Notes under the pieces: model-generated
Told to the model about the DNA's origin: nothing
Databases searched by the model: none
The model's input: the letters and a program-made list of their open reading frames with translations, nothing else
Assembly (NCBI RefSeq): GCF_034670005.1
Contig: NZ_JAXMOH010000004.1
Location: 62,001-126,000 of the forward strand
From: Thalassobius sp034670005
GTDB lineage: Bacteria; Pseudomonadota; Alphaproteobacteria; Rhodobacterales; Rhodobacteraceae
Direction of reading: 5' to 3'
Length of the DNA: 64,000 nt
Made by a program: the position numbers and the translations under genes
Shown: positions 18,444 through 27,154 of the stretch, piece by piece
How positions within the stretch are numbered: the stretch's first letter is position 1
How the letters are laid out: the number at the start of each line of letters is the position of its first letter

Positions 18444-19211
18444 TTACCAGCTTGCCCCGGGATAAACGCGTTGCAGCCATTGCATCTGGCACAGGATATG
18501 GCCCAGATGTTCGGTATGCATCGCGCCGCTACGCCCGCCCTTATGGGCGAAGTCGATGTCGGGGATGGTCAAAGTCGCCTCGGCCATCACCCTGCTTACC
18601 AGCGCGTCGTAATCGTCGCGCAGGTTTGCCGGGTCGGGGGCCACGCCTGCGGCGGCGATGGCGCGGTCGGTGTCGTCGCTGGCGAACATTTCACCTACAT
18701 AGGGCCATAGGTATTCCAGCGCTGCCTGCATTCTTGCATGGCTTTCCTCAGTACCATCGCCCAACCCAACCACCGTATCGGCAGAACGTTCGACGTGATA
18801 GGCGACTTCCTTGCTGGCTTTCTCGGCAATCTCGCGCACGGATTCGTCGGTTGAATGCATAAGCCGACCCAACAGAACCGAATGGAAGGCGTCGAACAGG
18901 AATTGCCGCATCATGGTTCGACCGAAATCCCCGTTGGGCAGTTCGACCAGCAGCAGGTTGCGGAAATCCCAGGCATCGCGCAGGAAGGCCACGTCATCGG
19001 CAGTTTTACCTTCGCCCTGAACCTCGGCGGCATAGCCCAGCCACAACTGGGTTTGGCCCAGCAGATCAAGCGCGGTATTGGCCAGCGCAATATCTTCTTC
19101 CAGAACCGGGGAATGGCCGCACCATTCCGACACCCGGTGCCCGAGGATCAGCGTGTTGTCGCCCATCCGCAACAGGAATTGGCCCAGCATATCCTTATCC
19201 AGATCCGCCAT
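18444..19211 (-). CDS. paaC: Phenylacetyl-CoA epoxidase subunit PaaC
   Basis: 255 aa ferritin-like structural partner of PaaA. Visible family segments are LRMGDNTLILGHRVSEWCGH, LDLLGQTQLWL and KASKEVAYHVERSADTVVGLGDG (split here by ordinary variation). ATG 19211 overlaps the paaB stop as TGATG, indicating translational coupling. An in-frame GTG three bases earlier also exists. Confidence 0.95.
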   Translation of the reverse strand: MADLDKDMLGQFLLRMGDNTLILGHRVSEWCGHSPVLEEDIALANTALDLLGQTQLWLGYAAEVQGEGKTADDVAFLRDAWDFRNLLLVELPNGDFGRTMMRQFLFDAFHSVLLGRLMHSTDESVREIAEKASKEVAYHVERSADTVVGLGDGTEESHARMQAALEYLWPYVGEMFASDDTDRAIAAAGVAPDPANLRDDYDALVSRVMAEATLTIPDIDFAHKGGRSGAMHTEHLGHILCQMQWLQRVYPGASW

Positions 19212-19495
19212 CACATGTGCCCCACTTCGTCGGGAATGTCGAAAAAGGTCGGGTGGCGGTAAACCTTGCTTTCGGACGGTTCGAACATCGGACCCTTGTC
19301 GCCCGGTGCAGTGGCGGTGATGTGACGCGCTTCGACCACCCAGATCGATACGCCTTCGTTGCGGCGGGTATAAACGTCGCGGGCGTTCTTGACTGCCATT
19401 TCGGCGTCCGGCGCGTGCAGGCTACCGACGTGGCGGTGGCTCATTCCGTGCTGGCCACGGATGAAGATTTCCCAAAGGGGCCATTCATGTTTCAT
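19211..19495 (-). CDS. paaB: Phenylacetyl-CoA epoxidase subunit PaaB
   Basis: 94 aa, beginning MKHEWPLWEIFIRG, with the diagnostic HVGSLHAPDAEMA and NARDVYTRRNEG segments. PaaB bridges PaaAC heterodimers in the epoxidase complex. ATG 19495 follows GTAGGAGACAATCAG. It starts 17 bp after paaA and its stop overlaps paaC. Confidence 0.96.
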   Translation of the reverse strand: MKHEWPLWEIFIRGQHGMSHRHVGSLHAPDAEMAVKNARDVYTRRNEGVSIWVVEARHITATAPGDKGPMFEPSESKVYRHPTFFDIPDEVGHM

Positions 19496-19512
19496 CTGAT
19501 TGTCTCCTACCC

Positions 19513-20505
19513 TTATTCCGCAGCGACTTTGCGCGCGGCCTTCTTTTCGGCATGGGCCAACAGCCCGTCGCGAACCCATTGACCGTCGTCCCAGGCCTTG
19601 ATCCGGGCGTTCAACCGGTCGGTGTTGCAGGGGCCATTGCCCTTGAGCACGTCGAAAAATTCGCTCCAGTCCGGTTCGCTGAAATCGTGACCGCCTTTTT
19701 CCTCGTTCCATTTGAGGTTCTCATCGGGAACGGTCAGGCCCAGATATTTGGCCTGCGGCACGGTCTGGTCGACGAATTTCTGCCGCAGTTCGTCATTGCT
19801 GTTGATCTTGATCTTCCACGCCATCGACTGGGCAGAATGGACGCTTTCGGCATCCGAAGGCCCAAACATCATCAACGAGGGGTACCAGTAACGATTGAGC
19901 GCATCCTGCGCCATTTTCTTCTGTTCCGGCGTGCCCTGCGCCATCTTCATCATGATGTCGTAACCCTGCCGCTGGTGGAAGCTTTCTTCCTTGCAGATGC
20001 GGATCATCGCGCGGCTATAGGGGCCATATGAGGTCCGCTGCAGCGGCACCTGATTCATGATTGCGGCCCCATCGACCAGCCAGCCGACCGCGCCAATATC
20101 GGCCCAGTTCAGCGTCGGGTAATTAAAGATCGAGCTGTACTTCATCTTGCCGGTCAGCAGGGATTCGGTCAGTTCATCCCGGGTGATGCCCAGCGTTTCG
20201 GCGGCCGAATAGAGATACAGGCCGTGGCCTGCTTCATCCTGTACTTTGGCCAGCAGGATCATTTTGCGTTCCAGCGTGGGCGCACGGGTGATCCAGTTGC
20301 CCTCGGGCAGTTGGCCAACGATTTCGGAATGCGCATGCTGGCCGATCTGGCGGATCAACGTCTTGCGATAACCCTCGGGCATCCAGTCGCGCGGTTCGAT
20401 CTTGATATCTGCGTCGACCTTGCTCTGAAAGGCGGCCTCTTCGGGGCTCATTTCATCCCGAGATTTCACCCCTTCACCGGTCGATTGAATCATCTGTGCA
20501 TACAT
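19513..20505 (-). CDS. paaA: Phenylacetyl-CoA epoxidase catalytic subunit PaaA
   Basis: 330 aa. The catalytic di-iron subunit converts phenylacetyl-CoA to its ring 1,2-epoxide. Likely iron ligands are visible in the helices KVQDEAGHGLYLYSAAE (DEAGH) and RICKEESFHQRQGYD (EESFH). First gene of the leftward paaABCDE operon. Downstream steps (paaG, paaZ, paaJ, paaK) are not in the window. Confidence 0.96.
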   Translation of the reverse strand: MYAQMIQSTGEGVKSRDEMSPEEAAFQSKVDADIKIEPRDWMPEGYRKTLIRQIGQHAHSEIVGQLPEGNWITRAPTLERKMILLAKVQDEAGHGLYLYSAAETLGITRDELTESLLTGKMKYSSIFNYPTLNWADIGAVGWLVDGAAIMNQVPLQRTSYGPYSRAMIRICKEESFHQRQGYDIMMKMAQGTPEQKKMAQDALNRYWYPSLMMFGPSDAESVHSAQSMAWKIKINSNDELRQKFVDQTVPQAKYLGLTVPDENLKWNEEKGGHDFSEPDWSEFFDVLKGNGPCNTDRLNARIKAWDDGQWVRDGLLAHAEKKAARKVAAE

Positions 20506-20699
20506 CTCAGGACCTCCCGTTTCTAAGTTATGGCCGTGGAATAGATCCGCGGCCCGAATACCGTGATGCGCAGTGTCTGCGCTGTTCTGTTTTCGACACC
20601 CGCAGCTGAAGCGGGAGAATTAATTTCCGTCTGCCTGCTTGCTCAGCAAAGCCGACCGTGTAGTCGGGATACCTTGCGCGTCGATTCGAGGCAAGTTAA

Positions 20700-20739
20700 A
20701 TGTTACGTTAAAAATGTATCGCTTACTATTTTGTAACAT
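20700..20739. promoter_or_regulatory. Inverted repeat in the paaA / RTX intergenic region
   Basis: The 371-bp gap between paaA and the divergent RTX gene holds ATGTTAC and GTAACAT separated by 26 bp, plus a further CGTTACA at 20762-20768. Repeated GTTAC half-sites in a divergent promoter region are what a repressor operator looks like, and PaaX is the obvious candidate. The match to known PaaX boxes is not close, so the assignment is inference. Confidence 0.4.
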
Positions 20740-20808
20740 AAGTGGATGACTTAAGCAAATTCGTTACACGCCCAGTTCCGGGTTTACCTCGGTGGTCCCG
20801 GTTATGGG

Positions 20809-20822
20809 GTGATGTGGATCAA
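20809..20822. promoter_or_regulatory. FNR/FnrL-like box upstream of the RTX gene
   Basis: GTGATGTGGATCAA matches the FNR-type consensus TTGAT-N4-ATCAA at 9 of 10 defined positions. It is centred about 62 bp before the RTX start codon. A single one-mismatch match is suggestive only. Confidence 0.35.
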
Positions 20823-20876
20823 AGACCCGTCAGCGACAAAGAAATAAAATTTTAGAAAATTCACAGAGGTGCCCTT

Positions 20877-23792
20877 ATGACTACCTATCTCCCCATTCTA
20901 GCCGACACGCCGATTGCGTCCGCCACAACATATGGCGACACTCGGGAAGGTGATATTAGCGCCTTGCCCGGTGGTGGCTATGTCGTCGCTTGGGTCGATG
21001 ATGGTTACTATTCGGATGGTCTGTATCGGGTTCGGTCGCAGGTTTTCAACGATGACGGGACTGAACGGTCGTCCGTGAACGAAATACGCTCAGTTTCAAC
21101 CTCTATCATGTCGTCGCGCGTGGTGGCGTTGCCGGGCGGTGACTATGTTGTTGTTTGGGCCGAGGATGCGAGCGGCAGTTCTGAAATGGACATCCAAGCG
21201 CAGGTTTTCGATGCTGCCGGAACCCCCGTGACCGCGGCTTTCAGGGTGAATACCACGATCCTTGACGCCCAGGCGACACCCGATATCGGCGCGTTGACCG
21301 GGGGCGGGTTTGCGATTACCTGGATCAGCGATCTTCCCTCTGGGCGCGAGGTGCGCGCACAGGTTTATACGGCGGATGGCAACGCAGTCGGCGGTGAAAT
21401 CCTGATTCAGGACGAGGTGCCGCAAACCGACCCCGAACATTCGGTAACCCATACCGAACCAACGGTGACGGGGTTGGCCGATGGCGGCTTTGTCATCGCC
21501 TGGAACGGAAGGCATTTTAGTCTAGCCGATTATGATGGCCGTTCCGATTCCGGGGCCTTTGTTCAGGTCTTCAACGCGGACGGGTCCGAACGCAGTCTCG
21601 CCAGCATGATCTATGAAGCAGGATCGGATTCTCAATGGACGCCCCATGTTGGGGCCTTGTCGAATGGTCGCTTCGTCGTGGTCTGGCAGGACGTCAATGC
21701 TTCCGACTCCGTTACGTTGGCGCGGATCTACAACGCCGACGGCACGCCGCAAACGGCGGTTTTTCAACCTTTCGATGCTGCGCTGATGTCTGGAGGGATG
21801 TCGATCGTGGCGCTGCCCGGCGGTGGATTCATACTGGCGCTCAGCGATGACGACTTGTCCTCTGACGGCTCTGCGGATGTGATGGCCCGGTCGTTTAACG
21901 ACGATGGCACCCCCAGCGGAGAAGTATTCAGCCTCTCCGCTAACCCCGCAGGTCACGAATGGGAACCCGAAATAGCCCTTCTGGATAATGGCGCTCTGGC
22001 CGTGGTCTGGAGCGGTCAGGGCAATTTACAGCGTCAACTGCTGCTGCCTGTTACTGAAGGCACAGACGGCAACGACACCCTGAGCACTGGCAATGGCGCG
22101 GAATGGATCGCCAGCGGTGCGGGCGATGATGTGCTCTCAGCGGGGAGCGGCGACGATTATCTAGAGGGCGGCGCCGGCGCCGACACGATGAACGGGGGGG
22201 GCGGTACAGACACTGCTGTTTATCGGGTAAACGGAAGCGAAGCGGTGTTTTCCGGGACCGACGGTAACCTGACGATCACCACCGCCGACGGCACCGACCA
22301 GTTGAATGATGTCGAACAGGTCCGTTTTATGGTCAGCCTGACCGACGACCAAACGTTCACCTATGCACAGGCCTATGAACAACTCGACTGGCGGCACGTA
22401 GCCGGGGATGGCGGCGAAACGATCCTGTCTGGTGCGGGCGACGACACATTGATTGGCGGGGCCGGGGCGGATTCACTGAATGGCGGCGCGGGCCGTGACG
22501 AACTGCAAGGCGGCGCTGGCGATGACACGCTTGATGGTGGCGACGCGGGTAGCGTTTCGAGCGCGGACACTGTGGTGATGGGCGTTGCGACCACCGAAGC
22601 GCTGGTCTGGCAAGAGGGCGATGCGATCATGATCCGTTCGTCCGAGGGCACCGACCGTCTGATCGATATCGACAGCGTTGAGTTCTCCAATGCTGCGGTT
22701 TCGACCTATTCGATCTTCAGTTCGGTGGGCCAGTGGCTTCAGGGGGGGAGCGGCGATGACAGCCTTGTAGGCAACGCGCAGGCTGACCTGATCGAGGGCG
22801 GCGCTGGAGACGATACGCTGATCGGCAGCGGCGGTGCGGACACCTTTGTAGGTGGGGCGGGCAACGACTCGATCATCGGCTATTGGCAGGCTGATGGTGT
22901 TACCGCACAGGTTGCTGCCAGCTCGGCTGCGATCACGGTACAGCATGACGACCTTCAGGGCAGTACAACGATCATCTCGGCCGATGGGGTCGACACGTTC
23001 GAATACGTCGACCAGTTCGTCTTCACCGACCGGACGATGACAATGGACGAACTGTTGGCTCTTGCAGGAACGAACCAGACCGGCACCGAAGGCGCGGATA
23101 CGCTGACGGGGTCTGCGGGCAATGATACGCTTAGTGGCGCTGGCGGTAACGATCTTCTGCGCGGTGAGGCGGGCGATGACAGTCTTCTTGGGGGCGACGC
23201 GCTGGACACTCTGATCGGGGGGGAGGGTGACGATACCTTGATCGGTGGTGACAGCGAAAACGACCTGCGCGACGTCATTTATGGCGGCGACGGCAACGAC
23301 AGCATCGACGGCGGCTATGGCAATGACGAACTGCGCGGCGACGATGGCAATGACACGATTATCGGCGGTTTCGGCGTCGATACGGTGATCGGGGCGGCAG
23401 GAGATGATGCGCTGACCGGGCAGGCCTGGTCGGACCTGATCTTTGGCGGTGACGGCGATGATTTCATCAATGGTGGTTTCGGCTATGACCGGGTCAATGG
23501 CGGCGCCGGCGCGGACCGGTTTTACCATCTGGGCGTTTACGATCACGGCTCGGACTGGATTCAGGACTATAACGCGGCGGATGGCGACCTCTTGCAGTTC
23601 GGGGGCATCGCGACGCGAGATCAGTTTCAGGTGAACTTCACCGAAACTGCGGGGGCAGGCGTGGCCGGTACCCAAGAGGCTTTTGTCATCTATCGGGCGT
23701 CGGGCCAAATTCTCTGGGCTCTGGTGGACGGAGCGGCGCAGTCCGAGATCAACCTGCTGCTAGGCGGCGTGGAATACGACCTGTTGGCCTGA
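20877..23792 (+). CDS. RTX calcium-binding protein with seven N-terminal repeats
   Basis: 971 aa, probably exported by a type I secretion system: no N-terminal signal peptide, and glycine/aspartate nonapeptides towards the C-terminus. The first 390 residues contain seven related units, each with a (G/N)GxxxxxW-type strand followed by an FNDDGT-like turn; seven such units suggest a seven-bladed beta-propeller. From about residue 395 come blocks of GGxGxDxLxGG repeats, with non-repeat linkers in between, ending in a short hydrophobic tail. No catalytic motif or adjacent ABC/MFP exporter is seen. A terminator follows. Confidence 0.88.
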   Translation: MTTYLPILADTPIASATTYGDTREGDISALPGGGYVVAWVDDGYYSDGLYRVRSQVFNDDGTERSSVNEIRSVSTSIMSSRVVALPGGDYVVVWAEDASGSSEMDIQAQVFDAAGTPVTAAFRVNTTILDAQATPDIGALTGGGFAITWISDLPSGREVRAQVYTADGNAVGGEILIQDEVPQTDPEHSVTHTEPTVTGLADGGFVIAWNGRHFSLADYDGRSDSGAFVQVFNADGSERSLASMIYEAGSDSQWTPHVGALSNGRFVVVWQDVNASDSVTLARIYNADGTPQTAVFQPFDAALMSGGMSIVALPGGGFILALSDDDLSSDGSADVMARSFNDDGTPSGEVFSLSANPAGHEWEPEIALLDNGALAVVWSGQGNLQRQLLLPVTEGTDGNDTLSTGNGAEWIASGAGDDVLSAGSGDDYLEGGAGADTMNGGGGTDTAVYRVNGSEAVFSGTDGNLTITTADGTDQLNDVEQVRFMVSLTDDQTFTYAQAYEQLDWRHVAGDGGETILSGAGDDTLIGGAGADSLNGGAGRDELQGGAGDDTLDGGDAGSVSSADTVVMGVATTEALVWQEGDAIMIRSSEGTDRLIDIDSVEFSNAAVSTYSIFSSVGQWLQGGSGDDSLVGNAQADLIEGGAGDDTLIGSGGADTFVGGAGNDSIIGYWQADGVTAQVAASSAAITVQHDDLQGSTTIISADGVDTFEYVDQFVFTDRTMTMDELLALAGTNQTGTEGADTLTGSAGNDTLSGAGGNDLLRGEAGDDSLLGGDALDTLIGGEGDDTLIGGDSENDLRDVIYGGDGNDSIDGGYGNDELRGDDGNDTIIGGFGVDTVIGAAGDDALTGQAWSDLIFGGDGDDFINGGFGYDRVNGGAGADRFYHLGVYDHGSDWIQDYNAADGDLLQFGGIATRDQFQVNFTETAGAGVAGTQEAFVIYRASGQILWALVDGAAQSEINLLLGGVEYDLLA

Positions 23793-23813
23793 CCATTGCT
23801 CAAGGCCACCTCG

Positions 23814-23839
23814 AAGGGCAGCCTTTGAGCTGCCCTTTT
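23814..23839 (+). terminator. Terminator after the RTX gene
   Basis: AAGGGCAGC / GCTGCCCTT with a 6-nt loop followed by TT, 21 bp after the RTX stop. The rest of the 329-bp gap to the ankyrin gene shows nothing else recognisable. Confidence 0.8.
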
Positions 23840-24121
23840 ATCCTGCACCACGTAGACCCCCGCCGCGACAATAACTGTCTGATGAAGAACGGATATCGGC
23901 AGAACGGCCTCTGACAGATGTGCTGCGATATGATCGATGCGACCGGTGCCGCGCGTGGCAGGCGATGTAGTGTGGCTGCGTCGTTCCCGCGCTCCGGAAA
24001 GTCCGAAAATGGCCATGATCCAGATCCACCTGCTTACCAAGCTACTGTTAGATATGTATTTATGCCGAAGGATATTTCGCCTTTCCGTGCTAAGATTGGC
24101 GACAGTGAGAGGAGGGTAGTC

Positions 24122-24673
24122 ATGAGAAGAGATGTTTTTGCCATCGTATCTGCGTTGATCTTCGCAGCAAGTCCGGTCTTGGCAGATGGCGATTGCGCGG
24201 AACTCTGCGACGCGGGTTTCTACACGACAGCGACCTCAGCCGACGTTCAGCAACTGCTCGACCAAGGCGCTGATGTGAACGCGCGAGACGGCATCGGGAA
24301 AACTGCTTTGCACTGGGTTGCCGGAGCGCAGCCGAAAGTGATCAAAGCCTTACTTGAGGCAGGGGCGGACGTGAACGCCAAAGACCAACTGGATCGGACA
24401 CCACTGCATTTCGTGGCGGCTACAGGATCGGTGGAGAATATCAGATTACTGCTGGATGCTGGGGCTGATGTGAATGCTCAAACAGCCAATGATTGGACGC
24501 CGATCCATGGTGCCGCCAAGTTTGGAACCGAGGACAAGATCATGGTCTTGCTTGAGGCAGGAGCGGATGCTGGGGCTCGGACTGAGATGGGAGAGTCTGC
24601 TTACGACTTCGGGGCTGGGAACGAGAAGTTGGCAGGGACGGATGCGCTGAAGATGCTGGAAAACAGCCAATAA
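24122..24673 (+). CDS. Secreted ankyrin-repeat protein
   Basis: 183 aa. An N-terminal signal peptide (residues 1-21, ending SPVLA) directs it to the periplasm or outside. About four ankyrin repeats follow, recognisable by repeated LLxxGADVNAxD and TPLHxAA wording at residues 40-165. The mature N-terminus has two cysteines (CAELC). ATG 24122 has GAGAGGAGGG upstream, and the longer open frame lacks a signal sequence. The binding partner is unknown. It is the last intact gene before the integrated element. Confidence 0.88.
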   Translation: MRRDVFAIVSALIFAASPVLADGDCAELCDAGFYTTATSADVQQLLDQGADVNARDGIGKTALHWVAGAQPKVIKALLEAGADVNAKDQLDRTPLHFVAATGSVENIRLLLDAGADVNAQTANDWTPIHGAAKFGTEDKIMVLLEAGADAGARTEMGESAYDFGAGNEKLAGTDALKMLENSQ

Positions 24674-24702
24674 CCGGGGATGGGCCTAAGGTTGAAACTA
24701 GC

Positions 24703-24860
24703 TGTCTCACCCCGGAAGTTGGTATGACTGTTTCTTGAGCCGGTTTGGCTTGATTTTATTCCAGTCCAGTCCTTCATCGTCTGCAAGGGCGTCTTACTGC
24801 CAATGGCTGATTGAGGAAGCTTCTGGATGTAGCGCATAGGGATCGCTTCCGGCATCCATC
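24703..24860 (-). pseudogene. Decayed 3' end of an IS481/IS3-type transposase
   Basis: On the minus strand one frame reads QKLPQSAIGSKTPLQTMKDW, the wording found at the end of DDE integrase-like transposases. A one-base frame change then continues as DWNKIKPNRLKKQSYQLPG and a stop, which is the usual family ending. No upstream catalytic domain remains. This shows an old insertion next to the tRNA-Gln integration site. From here to 25135 I see no other gene. Confidence 0.55.
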
Positions 24861-25135
24861 ACGGGTAGTTTCCCGGGGTACAGGCCGGTCGTGGTCTTCA
24901 GAACGGACTTGATGGCCCCGGCGAATAGATGCGCGGCGATGTCGAGAACAGTAACCCTTTATAGGAGCCTCGTCCCTTAGGAAGGATCCTCCAGGTAGGG
25001 GAGTGAGCCTAGGGGGGGCACAATGCACCGGGATAGGCTGGCCCTACATGCTGGCAGTGAGGCGGGGGCATAAACGGGGGCATTTCCAGCCCTTAGGAGG
25101 GCGGCAAGTTCATCACTGCAATGTTCAGAAAGCCT

Positions 25136-25152
25136 TGGCTGGGGTGGTAGGA
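25136..25152 (+). repeat. Left attachment core (att repeat, far end)
   Basis: TGGCTGGGGTGGTAGGA, identical over exactly 17 bp to the 3' terminus of tRNA-Gln at 42647-42663. The flanking bases differ on both sides. This is the displaced tRNA 3' fragment left at the far end when the element integrated. Confidence 0.92.
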
Positions 25153-25224
25153 GCAAAATCCAACTTTTTCTAAGCCCCTGATTTCTCGTAAGCTATTGCT
25201 ATCACGATACTTCTAGTCATACAA

Positions 25225-25250
25225 GTGTTCCGGAATAGTGTTCCGGAATG
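25225..25250 (+). repeat. Two 13-bp iterons near the left end (candidate integrase arm sites)
   Basis: GTGTTCCGGAATA followed directly by GTGTTCCGGAATG. Each contains the palindrome TTCCGGAA. The motif recurs three times near the right end at the same 13-bp spacing, which argues for binding of integrase or a directionality factor. The second copy overlaps the possible GTG start of the integrase. Confidence 0.7.
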
Positions 25251-25261
25251 GTGGTGCGGAG

Positions 25262-27067
25262 ATGTGCGGACATACATACCTTTCGCTTCGAAAATCGACC
25301 TATTACGCCCGTCTTGACGTGCCGACTGATCTTGTTGAGGTCGTCGGCACGACGACCCTCAAGAAGTCGCTCAAGACCAAGGATAAGGCCACCGCGAAGC
25401 GGCTGCTTTGGCCGGTGATCGAACAATGGCGGCGCGAGTTCGATGAGCTGCGCGCCCGGCGCGTTCTGACCGACGACGACAAAGCCGCCGCTGTCTGGCA
25501 GCACTACACCGAGAGCCTTGAACGTGATGAGGATCGCCGCGGGAACCTGCCGACCGACGCCGACATTGCCGCCGCCACCACGCATGCGGTGGATAGGGTG
25601 CAGTGCGAGAACATCGACACTGCCGACCCGCTGGCGATGCTTGACGCCGCCTTGGACATTCAAGTTCTGCAAGATCAGCTCAAGGGGGCCGAGAGTATCG
25701 ACGCGAAAGCGCGGCGCGCGAAGCTGTCAGAGCTGCGCAAGCACTTGAGCACCGGGAACACTGCCTTGATCGACCACGAGGTTGACGAGTTCCTTGTCCG
25801 GAACAAGCTGATCATAGAGCCGGGATCGCCTGACCGGGACGCTCTGGCCCGACAGATGATGCGCGCAGAGGTGGAGGCGCTGAGGCGCACCCTAGAGCGC
25901 GATGAAGGCAACTACGCAGGGCAACCCCTAGACCCTATCGTGAAGCCCGCCAGTGGCGTGCGCAGGGCCGTTGCGGAGCCGGGGCAGTCGGTCTTGGAGG
26001 TGTTCGACCTATACGCCGCAGAGAACCCGAACCAAGTGAAGCCTGACACGCTGGCACAGGCCCGGCGCGACATTGGCTTGTTCGTTCAGAATGTCGGCAG
26101 CACGTTCCCGGTTGCGGAGATCGACAAGAAGGCCGTGCGCGAGTGGAAGGCGTTGCTGTTGAAGTTCCCGGTGAAGGCAGCCGAAACCAAAGCCTTCCGG
26201 GGTATGTCGATTGAACAGGCCGTCAAGCACAATGAGCAGATCGGCAAGCCCACGATCACCGCGCGCACCGTCAATCGCCACCTGTCCAGCTTGGGCGCGT
26301 TCTGCCGGTGGTTGGTCAGTCATGGGTATCTTGATCAGAACCCGGTGGACGGTATGGCGCTCAACAAGGAGAAGCACTCGAAGACGCTCACGTTCACGGC
26401 TGAGCAGATGAACACCTTGTTCAAGTCGCCGCTGTTCACCGGGTGCCAGAGCGACGAGCAACCGCGTTTCATCAAGAAGCCGGGCAACGTGCTGATCCGA
26501 GATCACCGATATTGGGTGCCGTTGATCATGTTGTTCTCGGGTGCCCGGCCCGGAGAGATCGGACAGCTTACGGTTTCGGACGTGCGGCAAGAACACGGCC
26601 ACTGGATCATGCACATCACCGACGATGGCGGCGACGGCAAGAGCGTCAAGAATGAGAATTCAAAGCGCATCCTGCCGGTGCATGATCAACTGATAGCGCT
26701 TGGGTTTATCGACTACCATGCGCGCATGGTGAAGGCTGGTCACGACCGGCTGTTCCCGAAGGCGGAGCGCAACGCCCGTGGGCAGATGATGGCGGATTTC
26801 TCGCGCATGTTCTCGCGTTACTTGACTAGTCTCGGGATCAAGGATGGGCGCGGCTACAGCCAATACTCATTCCGGCATGGTGCCGCCGATGCTCTGCGCC
26901 GCGCCGGGTATCTTGACCACGAATTCAAGTTCCTCATGGGGCACGGCGACACCTCCATGACCGGGCGCTACGGGATGATGCCGCAGGGGATGCTTGAGAA
27001 GCGCGCGGAGCTGATCAACGCCATTTCTTACCCCGGCCTGAGCTTGGATCACCTCAAGCCCAGATAG
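25262..27067 (+). CDS. int: Site-specific tyrosine recombinase (integrase) of the element
   Basis: 601 aa, long for the family. The N-terminal region (LSLRKSTYYARLDVP) is the arm-type domain seen in Rhodobacteraceae integrases. A SAM-like core-binding domain lies around residues 240-350, and the catalytic domain carries FSGARPGEIGQL (first Arg), YSFRHGAADALRRAG (H-x-x-R region) and GHGDTSMTGRYG with the nucleophile Tyr. ATG 25262 gives the common start; an in-frame GTG at 25238 would add 8 residues. It presumably catalyses recombination at the tRNA-Gln att sites. No excisionase gene is recognisable. Confidence 0.93.
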   Translation: MCGHTYLSLRKSTYYARLDVPTDLVEVVGTTTLKKSLKTKDKATAKRLLWPVIEQWRREFDELRARRVLTDDDKAAAVWQHYTESLERDEDRRGNLPTDADIAAATTHAVDRVQCENIDTADPLAMLDAALDIQVLQDQLKGAESIDAKARRAKLSELRKHLSTGNTALIDHEVDEFLVRNKLIIEPGSPDRDALARQMMRAEVEALRRTLERDEGNYAGQPLDPIVKPASGVRRAVAEPGQSVLEVFDLYAAENPNQVKPDTLAQARRDIGLFVQNVGSTFPVAEIDKKAVREWKALLLKFPVKAAETKAFRGMSIEQAVKHNEQIGKPTITARTVNRHLSSLGAFCRWLVSHGYLDQNPVDGMALNKEKHSKTLTFTAEQMNTLFKSPLFTGCQSDEQPRFIKKPGNVLIRDHRYWVPLIMLFSGARPGEIGQLTVSDVRQEHGHWIMHITDDGGDGKSVKNENSKRILPVHDQLIALGFIDYHARMVKAGHDRLFPKAERNARGQMMADFSRMFSRYLTSLGIKDGRGYSQYSFRHGAADALRRAGYLDHEFKFLMGHGDTSMTGRYGMMPQGMLEKRAELINAISYPGLSLDHLKPR

Positions 27068-27111
27068 ACACATAGTTGCAAATGTAACTTTTCCCTTCCG
27101 TCGCGAATCGT

Positions 27112-27133
27112 AGTGTGGTAAATTTGCCACACT
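27112..27133. promoter_or_regulatory. 22-bp palindrome upstream of the structural operon
   Basis: AGTGTGG TAAATTTG CCACACT: 7-bp perfect arms plus inner symmetry with one mismatched pair. It lies in the 87-bp gap between int and the portal gene, 22 bp before the portal ATG, where a repressor or activator could control the whole operon. Confidence 0.5.
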
Positions 27134-27154
27134 GACAATTTCGCGGCGGAACAC

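Noticed and set aside
22473..23708. 411-codon open frame on the minus strand
   Set aside because: Mirror of the RTX repeats; periodic composition explains the lack of stops.
20877..23792. RTX region as a toxin operon with activator and exporter
   Set aside because: No acyltransferase (HlyC-like) or ABC/MFP exporter gene is adjacent; the neighbours are paa genes and an ankyrin gene.
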